DNA of 64,000 bases from Chitinophagales bacterium (GTDB lineage Bacteria; Bacteroidota; Bacteroidia; Chitinophagales; LD1): assembly GCA_026129525.1 (NCBI GenBank), contig JAHCHW010000005.1:248001-312000 (forward strand), given 5' to 3'. The notes under the pieces were generated by a model. The model ran no database searches, had not been told where the DNA came from, and worked only from the letters and a program-made list of their open reading frames with translations. Position 1 is the first letter of the stretch; every line of letters starts with the position of its first letter. A program made the translations under genes and the position numbers. Below are positions 1-8,267 of this stretch, piece after piece.

Positions 1-1838
1 TCGGTGCCATCGTTACTGCGCCCGGTTTGCGAAAGCACTCCGTTTACTTCTTCAAAACTCATCAACTCTTTACGCAGCGTGTGCACCATTTTTACGGTTT
101 CATTCAGCGAAGAACTCATCGGCAATTTGGCTTCTACCCAAAGTGCACCTTCATTCAACTGCGGCAAAAATTCTGTTCCTAAAAATGTGGTGGAGAAAAG
201 TGTAGCCCCCAAAAACGCAATAGACGCTGCTAAGCTCAGTCGCTTATTTCTAAAACACCAACCGAATGATTTTTCTACGATGCGATTGATGAAGTTGACA
301 AAGAAATTGTGCTTCTCCTTTACATCTTTCTTCAACAAAATAGAAACCAACACCGGCACCAAAGTGAGAGTGTAAATGAGCGCGCCCAACAACGCAAAGC
401 CAAGTGTGTAAGCCAAAGGCGAAAACATTTTCCCTTCCACTTTTTGGAAAGAAAAAATGGGCAACAAGGCAGTGATGATAATGAGCTTACTGAAGAAAAC
501 CGCTTTGCCCATTTCGCCACCGGTGCGTTTAATCAAACCGAGTTTGCTCAATCGGTTAAAACGTTCCATGCCGTTTTTGTGCGCCAAAGAATCTAATGCC
601 ACAAACATGCCCTCCACCATTACCACTGCACCGTCAATGATAATTCCAAAGTCCACCGCACCCAGCGATAGCAAGTTGGCACTCATACCTTTGAAGCGCA
701 AACACATAAACGCAAACAACAATGAGAGTGGAATGATGAGCGCCACAATTAAAGTAGTGCGCCAGTCGGCCATAAATATGAATACAATCACCGTTACGAG
801 AATGATGCCTTCCACCAAGTTGTGCATCACAGTATGCGTGCAGTAAGTCATCAAATTATCGCGGTCGTAAAAGGTTTCCATTTTTACATCGCGCGGTAAA
901 ATGGTTTCGTTGAGTTCGGCAATTTTTGCTTTCACCCTCGCCAACACTTCGCTCGGGTTTTCACCTTTGCGCATCACAATAATTCCTTCCACCACATCAT
1001 CATTATCATTCAAGCCCACCTGCCCCACACGCGGTGCGCTGCTCTCCTGCACTTCGGCAAGGTTTTTCACCAACACCGGATTGCCGTTGTAATCGTTTAC
1101 AATGATGTTTTCAATGTCTTGCTTGGATTGCAGCAAACCCAAGCCGCGCACTACATACGCTTGTCCGTTTTTCTCAATCACATCGCCACCCACATTCAAA
1201 TTACTTTTGCTTACCGCCTCATAAACTTCGAGCGGAGTGATGTCAAATTTTTGGAGTTTGTATGGGTCAACTTGTATCTCATAGATTTTTTCCTGCCCGC
1301 CAAACGCCACAATATCTGCCACGCCCGGCACTTGCCGCAGTTGGCGGTCTATTACCCAGTTTTGAATAGTAAGTAAATCACGTGTGTCGCGCTCGCTGCT
1401 CTTGAGCACATAGCGAAAAATTTCTCCGGTGGGTCCGTAGGGCGGTTGCACATCGGGCTCCACACCTTCCGGAAAAGTTACGTTGCGCAATTGGTTGTTC
1501 ACCTGCTGCCGCGCAAAAAAGTCATCCACCTCATCTTCAAAAATTATTTTGATAACGCTCAAACCAAACATGGTAATGCTGCGCACATTGGTTTTGCGTT
1601 GCACGGCTGTCATAGCCACTTCTATAGGCACGGTAACAAAACGCTCCACATCTTCGGCACTGCGCCCGTTCCATTCGGTTACTATGATAATTTGCGTGTT
1701 CGTTACATCCGGGAATGCCTCGATAGGCATATTTAAATAACTGACAACGCCCACTATCACCAGCACCCCCACCATAAAGAAAGTGAAGAAGTGGTTCTTG
1801 AGCGAAAAGCCGACTATGTTTCTGATGAATTTGTTCAT
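1..1838 (-). CDS. CusA/CzcA-type heavy-metal RND efflux pump (5' part, runs off left edge)
   Basis: Inner-membrane proton-driven pump of a tripartite efflux system. Reading the minus strand from ATG at 1838 gives 612 codons without a stop; the rest lies beyond the window. The N-terminus has the usual first membrane helix followed by the porter-domain sequence 'NMPIEAFPDVTNTQI'. Around residues 390-405 the TM4 motif 'DFGIIIDGAVVMVEG' is typical of the heavy-metal (HME) branch rather than the drug (HAE) branch, which has a DD pair there. It follows the adaptor and TolC genes on the same strand, so it closes a TolC-adaptor-pump operon. The exported metal (Cu/Ag, or Co/Zn/Cd) cannot be told from this part. 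The other-strand open frames over this stretch are shadows. Confidence 0.93.
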   Translation of the reverse strand, partial: MNKFIRNIVGFSLKNHFFTFFMVGVLVIVGVVSYLNMPIEAFPDVTNTQIIIVTEWNGRSAEDVERFVTVPIEVAMTAVQRKTNVRSITMFGLSVIKIIFEDEVDDFFARQQVNNQLRNVTFPEGVEPDVQPPYGPTGEIFRYVLKSSERDTRDLLTIQNWVIDRQLRQVPGVADIVAFGGQEKIYEIQVDPYKLQKFDITPLEVYEAVSKSNLNVGGDVIEKNGQAYVVRGLGLLQSKQDIENIIVNDYNGNPVLVKNLAEVQESSAPRVGQVGLNDNDDVVEGIIVMRKGENPSEVLARVKAKIAELNETILPRDVKMETFYDRDNLMTYCTHTVMHNLVEGIILVTVIVFIFMADWRTTLIVALIIPLSLLFAFMCLRFKGMSANLLSLGAVDFGIIIDGAVVMVEGMFVALDSLAHKNGMERFNRLSKLGLIKRTGGEMGKAVFFSKLIIITALLPIFSFQKVEGKMFSPLAYTLGFALLGALIYTLTLVPVLVSILLKKDVKEKHNFFVNFINRIVEKSFGWCFRNKRLSLAASIAFLGATLFSTTFLGTEFLPQLNEGALWVEAKLPMSSSLNETVKMVHTLRKELMSFEEVNGVLSQTGRSNDGT

Positions 1839-1894
1839 ACTAATATTTTGATTTGCTACTACACGATTTGCGTTTTGCGATTTGCCCCTCATTC

Positions 1895-1925
1895 TCCCTC
1901 CCTATCGGGGAGGGTTGGGGTGGGG
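1895..1925 (+). repeat. GC-rich REP-like hairpin, copy 1
   Basis: Imperfect hairpin of form CCCTCCC-TATC-GGGGAGGG followed by TTGGGG and TGGGG. It directly abuts the stop codon (TAG, 1926-1928 read on minus) of the adaptor gene. A second member of the same family lies in opposite orientation at 3000-3037, inside the start of the same gene. Such G-rich hairpins are common between Bacteroidota genes. Confidence 0.6.
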
Positions 1926-3083
1926 CTAATCATTCAACGCATCATAAATCAGCAACTGGTTTTTTGAAATCACTTTTTCACCTTCCTGCATTCCGCTGGC
2001 GATGTATGCCACATCACCTACCTGGCGATAAACTTCTACCGGGCGCGTTTCAATGTTGGCGCGGTCTTTATAAATCATCACAAAAGTTTTGCTCTTGTCA
2101 AACACCAGCGATGATGCCGGCACGGCAATCATTTTTTTATCTTCTTCATAATGCAAAGTGATGTAGCAGTTCATCTCCGGTTTCAGCAAATAATCTTTGT
2201 TCGGAATTTTGATGCGCACTTTCATGGCGCGGGTTTCGGGGTCTATCACATTAAAAATTCTATCCACCTTACCATTGAAAATTTTATCGGCATAGCTGAT
2301 GGTTTTCACCGCTGCATCGTAACCCAATTTTATTTTGGCAATGTCGCTTTCGTTTACGTTTGCCAGCACCCACACTTCATCAATTTGCGCAATGTCAAAA
2401 ATGTTTTCGCTCCGGTCGCTGCGCAGTTGCATATCGCGGTTGATGCGTTTTTCTACCACAAAACCGCTGATGGGCGCTTTAACAAAATACTGCGCGTTGT
2501 TGCTCAAGCTATAAATTGAAAACACTTCGTTTACACGTTTCAATTCTGCCTGTGCTTTTTCCAACTCTTTTTGTGCGGCAATAACTTCTTTTTCGCTGCT
2601 CAGCTTACTGTTGAATAAATCTTTGGCTACTTGCAGATTTTTTTCTGCGAGCAACACATCACTCTGTGCATCCAAACGCTGCTTTTCGTATTCTGCCACT
2701 TCACCGCTTCGGATAACGGCAAGGGTTTGACCTTTCTCTACATAATCACCTAACTCCACATTTACGGCAGTTACATACCCGCCTACTACGGGCACTATCT
2801 CTACCAGTTTGTTGTTGTCGGCAGCAATTTTCCCGAACAACTTCAACTCGTTTTTAAGTTGTTGAATGGTAGCATCGGCAAACTCAGTGCGCGCCAGCAT
2901 GGTATCAGTAAGTTGAAACGGTGGAGCTACTTCTACAGTTTTGTTACCGCCACAAGAAGATAGAAGGATTAGCAGATTAGCAGATGCAATAATTAGCAGC
3001 CCCATCCCCCAACCCCTTCCCCAAAGGGTAAGGGGAGTAAACAGCCCGAATACATTTTTCAATTTTCCTTTTTCAATTTTCAT
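1926..3083 (-). CDS. RND efflux periplasmic adaptor subunit (CusB/CzcB-like lipoprotein)
   Basis: Membrane-fusion protein linking the CusA-like pump to the TolC-like channel. The 385-residue product has a lipobox 'LLSSC' with the acylated Cys at residue 44, then the biotinyl-lipoyl-like segment ('VVGGYVTAVNVELGDYVEKGQTL'-type, 115-140), a coiled-coil hairpin near 145-195, a second lipoyl half ('VKAPISGFVVEK') and beta-barrel domains. It starts 11 bases after the TolC stop and precedes the pump, consistent with one operon. Odd point: the DNA coding for residues 1-42 is made almost wholly of short repeats (an A/T-rich repeat, a GC-rich REP and an 8-nt tandem repeat), so the signal peptide appears to have been built from repeats. 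An internal ATG inside the REP (residue 27) could be an alternative start. Confidence 0.9.
   Translation of the reverse strand: MKIEKGKLKNVFGLFTPLTLWGRGWGMGLLIIASANLLILLSSCGGNKTVEVAPPFQLTDTMLARTEFADATIQQLKNELKLFGKIAADNNKLVEIVPVVGGYVTAVNVELGDYVEKGQTLAVIRSGEVAEYEKQRLDAQSDVLLAEKNLQVAKDLFNSKLSSEKEVIAAQKELEKAQAELKRVNEVFSIYSLSNNAQYFVKAPISGFVVEKRINRDMQLRSDRSENIFDIAQIDEVWVLANVNESDIAKIKLGYDAAVKTISYADKIFNGKVDRIFNVIDPETRAMKVRIKIPNKDYLLKPEMNCYITLHYEEDKKMIAVPASSLVFDKSKTFVMIYKDRANIETRPVEVYRQVGDVAYIASGMQEGEKVISKNQLLIYDALND
2968..2999. repeat. 8-nt tandem repeat ATTAGCAG inside adaptor signal peptide
   Basis: Four units of period 8: ATTAGCAG at 2968, 2976 and 2992, with a degenerate unit at 2984. Read on the minus strand they give the hydrophobic core of the adaptor's lipoprotein signal peptide (LLIIASANLLIL). 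Confidence 0.65.
3000..3037 (-). repeat. GC-rich REP-like hairpin, copy 2, inside a coding region
   Basis: Minus-strand version of the repeat at 1895-1925: CCCCTT-CCC / GGG-AAGGGG hairpin followed by TTGGGG and ATGGGG. It codes for part of the adaptor N-terminus (FTPLTLWGRGWGMG). Confidence 0.6.
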
Positions 3084-3094
3084 TTCTGTGTTTG

Positions 3095-4351
3095 TTATGG
3101 ATTAAAAATTTCTTTTCCCACTGCAGCGTTCAGCTCTTCGTAAGCGGCAATGCGGGTTTTGCGCAGTTTATTCAACTCGCTTTGCGATTGATTGTAGGAC
3201 TCAAAAAAATCGGTGAACTCCAGCAGCGTAATGTTGCGTTTCTGAAAGTTTTCTATCACGCCTTTGTTCAGCAATTCAAATTCGGCAGAATAGGTTTTGT
3301 CAATGGTCTGATATTCCTCCTCAATTCGCAGCGCCTTTTCGTAAGCGGTTTTAACTTCTACTTCCAAAGTGCGTTCGCTGTTTTGTTGCAGCGCTTCTAC
3401 TGCTTTCAAATTCAACTTGGCTGCTTTGATGTTGCCTTGATTTACATTCCAGAGAGGAAGATTCATGCCCATCGTTAAACCCACATAGTTGCGGAATGCG
3501 CTACCCTGTTGGTCGTAAACGCCACCGAGTGTGAGGTCGGGCACGCCCAAACTTTTTTGCAGGCGCACATTGGTTTCTGCACTTTGCAGTTCGGTTTTAG
3601 TGCGTTGAAAATCGGGGCGATTAGCCAGCGCATCGGCCACTAACTGTTGCAAGTTGAGCGCTTTTTCTTTGTAGTTGTTTGTGAAGTTACTCTCTACAAC
3701 CGGTTGAATAATTTCACCCGTGCCAAGCAGTGTTTGCAACACCCCTTGTGCATCTGATATACTCAAAAGCAAATCGGTTTTTTCATTGTTCAACTGATAA
3801 TAAATTGCTTTTAAACGCAGCACTTCTTTGAGCGAAATATTCCCCTTTTGCGATTGCTCCTCGTAAGCGCCAATGATGTTTTGCAGCAGTTGTAACTGAT
3901 TGTTGTAAATGCCGAGCGTAATGCGGTCGTAATGCAGCGAGTAGAAGTTTTTGCGCAGTTGAAATTTTAAGTTGCGGAGCAAATCCTGAAACTCATATTG
4001 CGCAATCTGCTTATTCTGTTTGGCTAAATCTACTTCGTATTTTTTCTTGCCACCGATGTAAAACACTTGCTCCAAGGCAAAAATCTTTTGCCCGTTTTTA
4101 CCCACATCAAATGCGCGGTTGGCATCGGCATTGTAAGCGTTTAACTCTGCACTAAAGCGCGGGTTTTCCCACAGGCGCGCCTGTGCTATCAATGCCTGCT
4201 GCGCATCTACATTATACTGCCCGGCAAGCAGCAGCAAATTGTTTTTTAAAAACCGGCTTTCGGCATCGGCAAGGTTTACCTTCAAGGTATCTTGCGCCTG
4301 TGCAAACACACTGATGCACACTACCGAAGCCACTAACACAAGTGTCTTCAT
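3095..4351 (-). CDS. TolC-family outer-membrane efflux channel (CusC/CzcC-like)
   Basis: Outer-membrane channel of the heavy-metal RND system. 418 residues, normal for the family, with a signal peptide ending at 'AQA' near residue 20 and two long alpha-helical repeats rich in Gln/Asn/Leu typical of OEP domains. ATG at 4349-4351 is the only sensible start because it opens the signal peptide. First large gene of the operon; the adaptor follows after 11 bases. Confidence 0.9.
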   Translation of the reverse strand: MKTLVLVASVVCISVFAQAQDTLKVNLADAESRFLKNNLLLLAGQYNVDAQQALIAQARLWENPRFSAELNAYNADANRAFDVGKNGQKIFALEQVFYIGGKKKYEVDLAKQNKQIAQYEFQDLLRNLKFQLRKNFYSLHYDRITLGIYNNQLQLLQNIIGAYEEQSQKGNISLKEVLRLKAIYYQLNNEKTDLLLSISDAQGVLQTLLGTGEIIQPVVESNFTNNYKEKALNLQQLVADALANRPDFQRTKTELQSAETNVRLQKSLGVPDLTLGGVYDQQGSAFRNYVGLTMGMNLPLWNVNQGNIKAAKLNLKAVEALQQNSERTLEVEVKTAYEKALRIEEEYQTIDKTYSAEFELLNKGVIENFQKRNITLLEFTDFFESYNQSQSELNKLRKTRIAAYEELNAAVGKEIFNP

Positions 4352-4412
4352 TCAAAAAAATTTTAGAGAAAAGAAATTGGCGGCACACTATACGTGCCTG
4401 ATAGAAAATAAA

Positions 4413-4799
4413 CTATGCCTTGGGAGGCGGAGGAGTGATTTCGTTAATAAACTCGCTATTAAAGTTTATTTGAGCGGGACAAATAGTGAAGGCCAATTCT
4501 GCATGAATCAACTGCGGAAGCTGTACTCTGATCTCATGAAATTTCAATTGCTGCACTTTTTTAGCGGTGCTGTTGGAATTATGGTCATCGTTCTGTTGCT
4601 CGGGAAATGCATTGTCCATATCCATCACACATTCCGTAACCAGTTCCGCTACACTTTCCATTTCGTTTACCACCGTATTGCCGGCACTTAACGGATTTCT
4701 GTAAAGTTGGGTATCGGGCAAATCCATGCTGGTGTTTACTACAGCTAATGCCATAATAAAGCAATATACCCGTCCAAATACTGCCCATTTATAATTCAC
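4413..4799 (-). CDS. Small hypothetical protein upstream of metal-efflux operon
   Basis: 128-residue product with a GTG start (4797-4799). It has a short hydrophobic stretch at 8-25, then 'SMDLPDTQ', 'NEMESVAELVTE' and an acidic, Asn-rich middle, and ends in PPPPKA. No known domain recognised. It lies 61 bases upstream of the TolC gene on the same strand, so it is probably the first gene of that operon; small proteins of this general look often precede CusCBA-like operons in Bacteroidota (inference from memory of such loci). No histidine/cysteine metal-binding cluster is seen. Alternative start: Met16 (ATG at 4754). Confidence 0.6.
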   Translation of the reverse strand: MNYKWAVFGRVYCFIMALAVVNTSMDLPDTQLYRNPLSAGNTVVNEMESVAELVTECVMDMDNAFPEQQNDDHNSNSTAKKVQQLKFHEIRVQLPQLIHAELAFTICPAQINFNSEFINEITPPPPKA

Positions 4800-4881
4800 T
4801 TTGCAAATCTAAGCGGGAACAGAGAATTTCTTGTTAAAGAGTTTTAATGTAAAACACGTGCAGGTTTCTTAACTTTAAGTC

Positions 4882-5409
4882 GTGCGGAAATCGAAAGAAG
4901 AAATTATTGCTGAATTAGGCGCCTCGTTTAACGGGCTGTGCAACTTGTGCGAAAACATAAGCGAGGAGGTATTTAACCGCTCACACCAAAACAAATGGTC
5001 TCCGGCTGAAAACTTCCAGCACTTGGTTACTGCAACCAAAATGACATCACTGGCATTTACCTTGCCCAAGTTTTTGCATGTGTTTTTGTATGGCAAGCCA
5101 CGCAGAACATCGCATGTTTACAGTAAAGTAGTAGAGCGTTACCAACAAAAACTGAACGAGGGCGCAACCGCATCCGGAGTTTATGTTCCTAAAAAAACCG
5201 ATTACAAGAAAAACGAATTGAAAGCCCGTTTGGAAAGCGAAGGCAGTAAACTGATAACTGCGCTTAACGGCAAATGGACTGATGAACAGTTAGATAACTA
5301 TCAGATATCGCATCCTATACTCGAACTGCTCACCATTCGCGAGTTGGCATACTTTACCATTTATCACAACAATCATCACCTAGAAACGGTGCAGAAACAT
5401 TACTTGTAA
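4882..5409 (+). CDS. DinB-like superfamily protein
   Basis: 175 residues starting at GTG (4882). The fold is suggested by the four-helix DinB/YfiT pattern: 'NKWSPAENFQHLV' near residue 35 (first His), and 'ELAYFTIYHNNHHLETVQ' at the C-terminus with the conserved HNxxHxE-type metal-binding histidines. Members are metal-dependent, often thiol-transferase-like or of unknown function; no substrate can be assigned. It ends 3 bases before the convergent hutH stop. Confidence 0.75.
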   Translation: MRKSKEEIIAELGASFNGLCNLCENISEEVFNRSHQNKWSPAENFQHLVTATKMTSLAFTLPKFLHVFLYGKPRRTSHVYSKVVERYQQKLNEGATASGVYVPKKTDYKKNELKARLESEGSKLITALNGKWTDEQLDNYQISHPILELLTIRELAYFTIYHNNHHLETVQKHYL

Positions 5410-5412
5410 GGG

Positions 5413-6903
5413 TTACAGTTTTATTTCGCGCATAAAATCAACCGTCACCTGAATATCATTGTACAATACTCGGTCTTTTTCGTAGAAGGGAACCGCCTTA
5501 CGGTAATCGGTTTTTATCTTCTCTATCAGAGGAGAGCTTTTCAACGGCCTGCGGAAATCAAGCGCCTGCATAGCGGTCATAAATTCAATAGCTAAAACTT
5601 TTTCAATGTTGTAAACAATCTTGTACGTTTTTACCGCTGCATTTGCGCCCATGCTCACATGGTCTTCCTGTCCATCGCTCGATGTAATGGTGTCAACACT
5701 GGCAGGTGTTGCTAACTGTTTGTTCATGGAAACAATAGACGCAGCCGTGTATTGCGGAATCATTAAACCGGAATTTACTCCGGAATCTTCTACTAAAAAT
5801 TTGGGTAGCCCGCGTTTGCCCGAAATCAACTGAAAAGTTCTGCGTTCCGAAATGCTCGCCAGTTCGCTCATAGCAATGCCGAGATAATCCAAAGCAATTG
5901 CCAGCGGCTCACCATGAAAATTTCCTCCGCTTAAAATCAAATTCTCTTCTTCAAAAATGAGCGGGTTATCGGTTACGGCATTTATCTCCTTTTCAAAAAC
6001 ATCGTGCACTTGTGCAATGGCATACTTTACCGCACCATGCACCTGCGGCACACAGCGAAACGAATACGGATCCTGCACATTCTCTTTTTGCTGTTTGGCT
6101 ATCTCGCTTCCCTCTAAAAAACGCAATACATTTTGCGCGCTTTCTATTTGGCCTTGGTGATTGCGAACACGCTGTATGGCGGGATGAAACGGATTGGTTT
6201 GTGCATCAAATGCATCAACCGAAACGGCAGCCGTAAAATCGGAAAGTGTTGCCACGCGTTGCGCTTCAAGCAACGAATAGCAACCCCATGCACTCATAAA
6301 TTGTGTGCCGTTCAACAGCGCCAAACCTTCCTTTGCCTTCAGTTTTATGGGCTGGATATTCAACTCTTTAAAAACTTCTTCGGTTGTTCTTTTCTCGCCT
6401 TTGTAACGCACCCAGCCTTTACCGATGAGCGGCAATGTAAGATGTGCCAACGGTGCCAAATCGCCACTGGCGCCCAGCGAGCCTACTTCCCAAATTACCG
6501 GATACACTCCGGTATTAAACAGTTCAATCAACTTTTCTATCGCTTCTATGCTAACCCCCGAATACCCCTGCGAAAGCCCCTTTACTTTCAACAACATCAT
6601 TAACTTAACCACCTCATGTTTCACTTCATCGCCCATACCGCAAGCATGGCTCATTACAAGGTTTTCCTGCAACTGCTCAAGTTGGTCGTTGGCAATTTCT
6701 ACATCGCATAAAGCACCAAAGCCGGTGTTAATGCCGTAGTAACGTGTGCCGGGTTCGGCTATTTTTTTTTCTAAAAACGAACGATTGGCGGCTACCTTCT
6801 TCTTTACATCGGCACTTAACGAAAGGTTCGTGCATTTTTCAAGAAACACTTTTAAATCATTCAGCGCCAGTTTGCCGCTGTTAATGATAGTTACTGAACT
6901 CAT
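5413..6903 (-). CDS. hutH: Histidine ammonia-lyase
   Basis: Converts L-histidine to urocanate and ammonia, the first step of histidine degradation. 496 residues from ATG at 6901-6903; an in-frame TTG lies three codons upstream but is less likely. The self-cyclising MIO triad Ala-Ser-Gly is at about 145-147 in 'GSLGASGDLAPLAH'; 'YYGINTGFGAL' (near 55) carries the catalytic Tyr, and 'QDPYSFRCVPQVHGA' and 'SSDGQEDHVSMG' are also present. The other hut genes are not in this window, so the pathway is completed elsewhere or the enzyme is used alone. Convergent with the DinB-like gene. Confidence 0.95.
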   Translation of the reverse strand: MSSVTIINSGKLALNDLKVFLEKCTNLSLSADVKKKVAANRSFLEKKIAEPGTRYYGINTGFGALCDVEIANDQLEQLQENLVMSHACGMGDEVKHEVVKLMMLLKVKGLSQGYSGVSIEAIEKLIELFNTGVYPVIWEVGSLGASGDLAPLAHLTLPLIGKGWVRYKGEKRTTEEVFKELNIQPIKLKAKEGLALLNGTQFMSAWGCYSLLEAQRVATLSDFTAAVSVDAFDAQTNPFHPAIQRVRNHQGQIESAQNVLRFLEGSEIAKQQKENVQDPYSFRCVPQVHGAVKYAIAQVHDVFEKEINAVTDNPLIFEEENLILSGGNFHGEPLAIALDYLGIAMSELASISERRTFQLISGKRGLPKFLVEDSGVNSGLMIPQYTAASIVSMNKQLATPASVDTITSSDGQEDHVSMGANAAVKTYKIVYNIEKVLAIEFMTAMQALDFRRPLKSSPLIEKIKTDYRKAVPFYEKDRVLYNDIQVTVDFMREIKL

Positions 6904-6940
6904 AGCGTTCAAACCTACATGAATTTACCGAAGGGGAAAA

Positions 6941-8170
6941 TCAGTTTTTAAGCAATACTTTTTTGCTTAGGCGCTGTCCGTTTGCCTGAAGAGTTACTAC
7001 ATACACACCCGAAGGGGCATCGGGCAAAGTAATGCGTTCGTTAATTGAAGAGGTCGTTCCTTGTGCTACTACCGAACCAAGAATATTGGTAACGCTCCAA
7101 ATGTAAGGGGCGTTTGGTTGCAAATTTTCAATTACTATATCTTGCCTGCTGCTGAAAACACGAACATTGTTCAGTGAGTTATTTTTTATACTTGTTCCCT
7201 CGGTAATATTCATCATAAGCGTATCGGAAGCCTCGCAGCCCTTCGCGTTGGTGCATTTTAATACTACAGGATAAATGCCTGCTTCGTAAAAACTCATTTC
7301 GGGATTAGAAATGCCGGTAATAAGCGTGTTATCACCAAAATCCCACACGTAATTAGTGGCGTTTTTAGTGAGTGAAAAAAACTGAACCATCTGCCCCACA
7401 ATAGCATTATAGGTTGATGCGGAAATATCCACCTCTACTTTATTTCCTTTCACAAATATTTGCTTGGTAACAATGTAATCGTTGTAGGTAAACACTACGT
7501 TGTAGGTGTCTTCGGGCAGAAAATGAAAAGTAAAATTGCCGTTTATGTTGAAGTAAGAACCCATCAACAGCCCGTTACCGTCAAATGCGCGGCACGAAGT
7601 CCATGTAATAACAGGCTCTTGCATCACCTTTATTTTACCGTCCCAGTTTTCGCAATCGGCTTCTATGGTAGTAATTACAGGCGGATAAGAAATATGCAAC
7701 ACAAAACGCCCTATAACAAAACCACCCTGACTGCTGTAAAAATTGTAATGATTTCCCCTAAGGTCGTGGAAGGTTCCTGTCATCCGGTCTTCCAATAATA
7801 AAATTGATGCCTGATCAAAATTATCAATCAACGAGGGATAAATAGAAAAGAAGCCCGAAGTATCGGTTCTTACACCTAAGGAAATAGCAACAGAAGAAGT
7901 AAAATCGCCATACTGGTTAATACTGCACGCTACACTATCGCTGGTTAAGGAATAAATCTGCGGCACTATCGTGGACGGGTTGAAACCCTTGGCTATGTCT
8001 TCGAACAAATTAAAAGCCGGGGTGGTACCCTGCCCAATATACAAAGTTGTTTCGTCAGAAAGGGTACCGCTGTTATTTACAATCAGCAACTTTAATTGCA
8101 TAGCTGACTGCCCCGCGCTCAGGGAAACAGAAAACAAAATAGAAAAGGCTATTGCAAAAACTCTTACCAT
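6941..8170 (-). CDS. Secreted PKD-domain protein with T9SS sorting domain
   Basis: 409 residues. Signal peptide at 1-20; residues about 20-250 are beta-rich without a recognised domain; a PKD domain sits near 250-325 ('YVWDFGDNTLITGISNPEMSF' region, with the WDFGD signature); the last ~75 residues form a type A T9SS C-terminal sorting domain ('SGVYVVTLQANGQRLSKKVL'). It would be exported by Sec, then moved across the outer membrane by T9SS. Function unknown; probably surface adhesion or a structural role. It lies between hisS and hutH on the same strand. Confidence 0.85.
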   Translation of the reverse strand: MVRVFAIAFSILFSVSLSAGQSAMQLKLLIVNNSGTLSDETTLYIGQGTTPAFNLFEDIAKGFNPSTIVPQIYSLTSDSVACSINQYGDFTSSVAISLGVRTDTSGFFSIYPSLIDNFDQASILLLEDRMTGTFHDLRGNHYNFYSSQGGFVIGRFVLHISYPPVITTIEADCENWDGKIKVMQEPVITWTSCRAFDGNGLLMGSYFNINGNFTFHFLPEDTYNVVFTYNDYIVTKQIFVKGNKVEVDISASTYNAIVGQMVQFFSLTKNATNYVWDFGDNTLITGISNPEMSFYEAGIYPVVLKCTNAKGCEASDTLMMNITEGTSIKNNSLNNVRVFSSRQDIVIENLQPNAPYIWSVTNILGSVVAQGTTSSINERITLPDAPSGVYVVTLQANGQRLSKKVLLKN

Positions 8171-8209
8171 TTACAAGCGCTAAATTAGGCTATCTGTTTA
8201 AATGTTAAT

Positions 8210-8234
8210 AATTGTGGGGGCACACGCCACAATT
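8210..8234. terminator. Inverted repeat between hisS and the PKD gene
   Basis: AATTGTGG (8210-8217) pairs with CCACAATT (8227-8234) around a 9-nt G/C-rich loop. It sits just downstream of hisS and upstream of the PKD gene, both on minus, so it may end hisS transcription, but there is no clean U-run after the stem. Confidence 0.4.
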
Positions 8235-8267
8235 TATGCTAAAAAGGCGGGGTTGTCAAGGTTACCG

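Noticed and set aside
457..846. Plus-strand open frame over the CusA-like pump gene
   Set aside because: It is antisense to a clearly conserved coding frame and has no family features; the same applies to the long plus-strand frames over hutH, the TolC gene and the GH3 gene.
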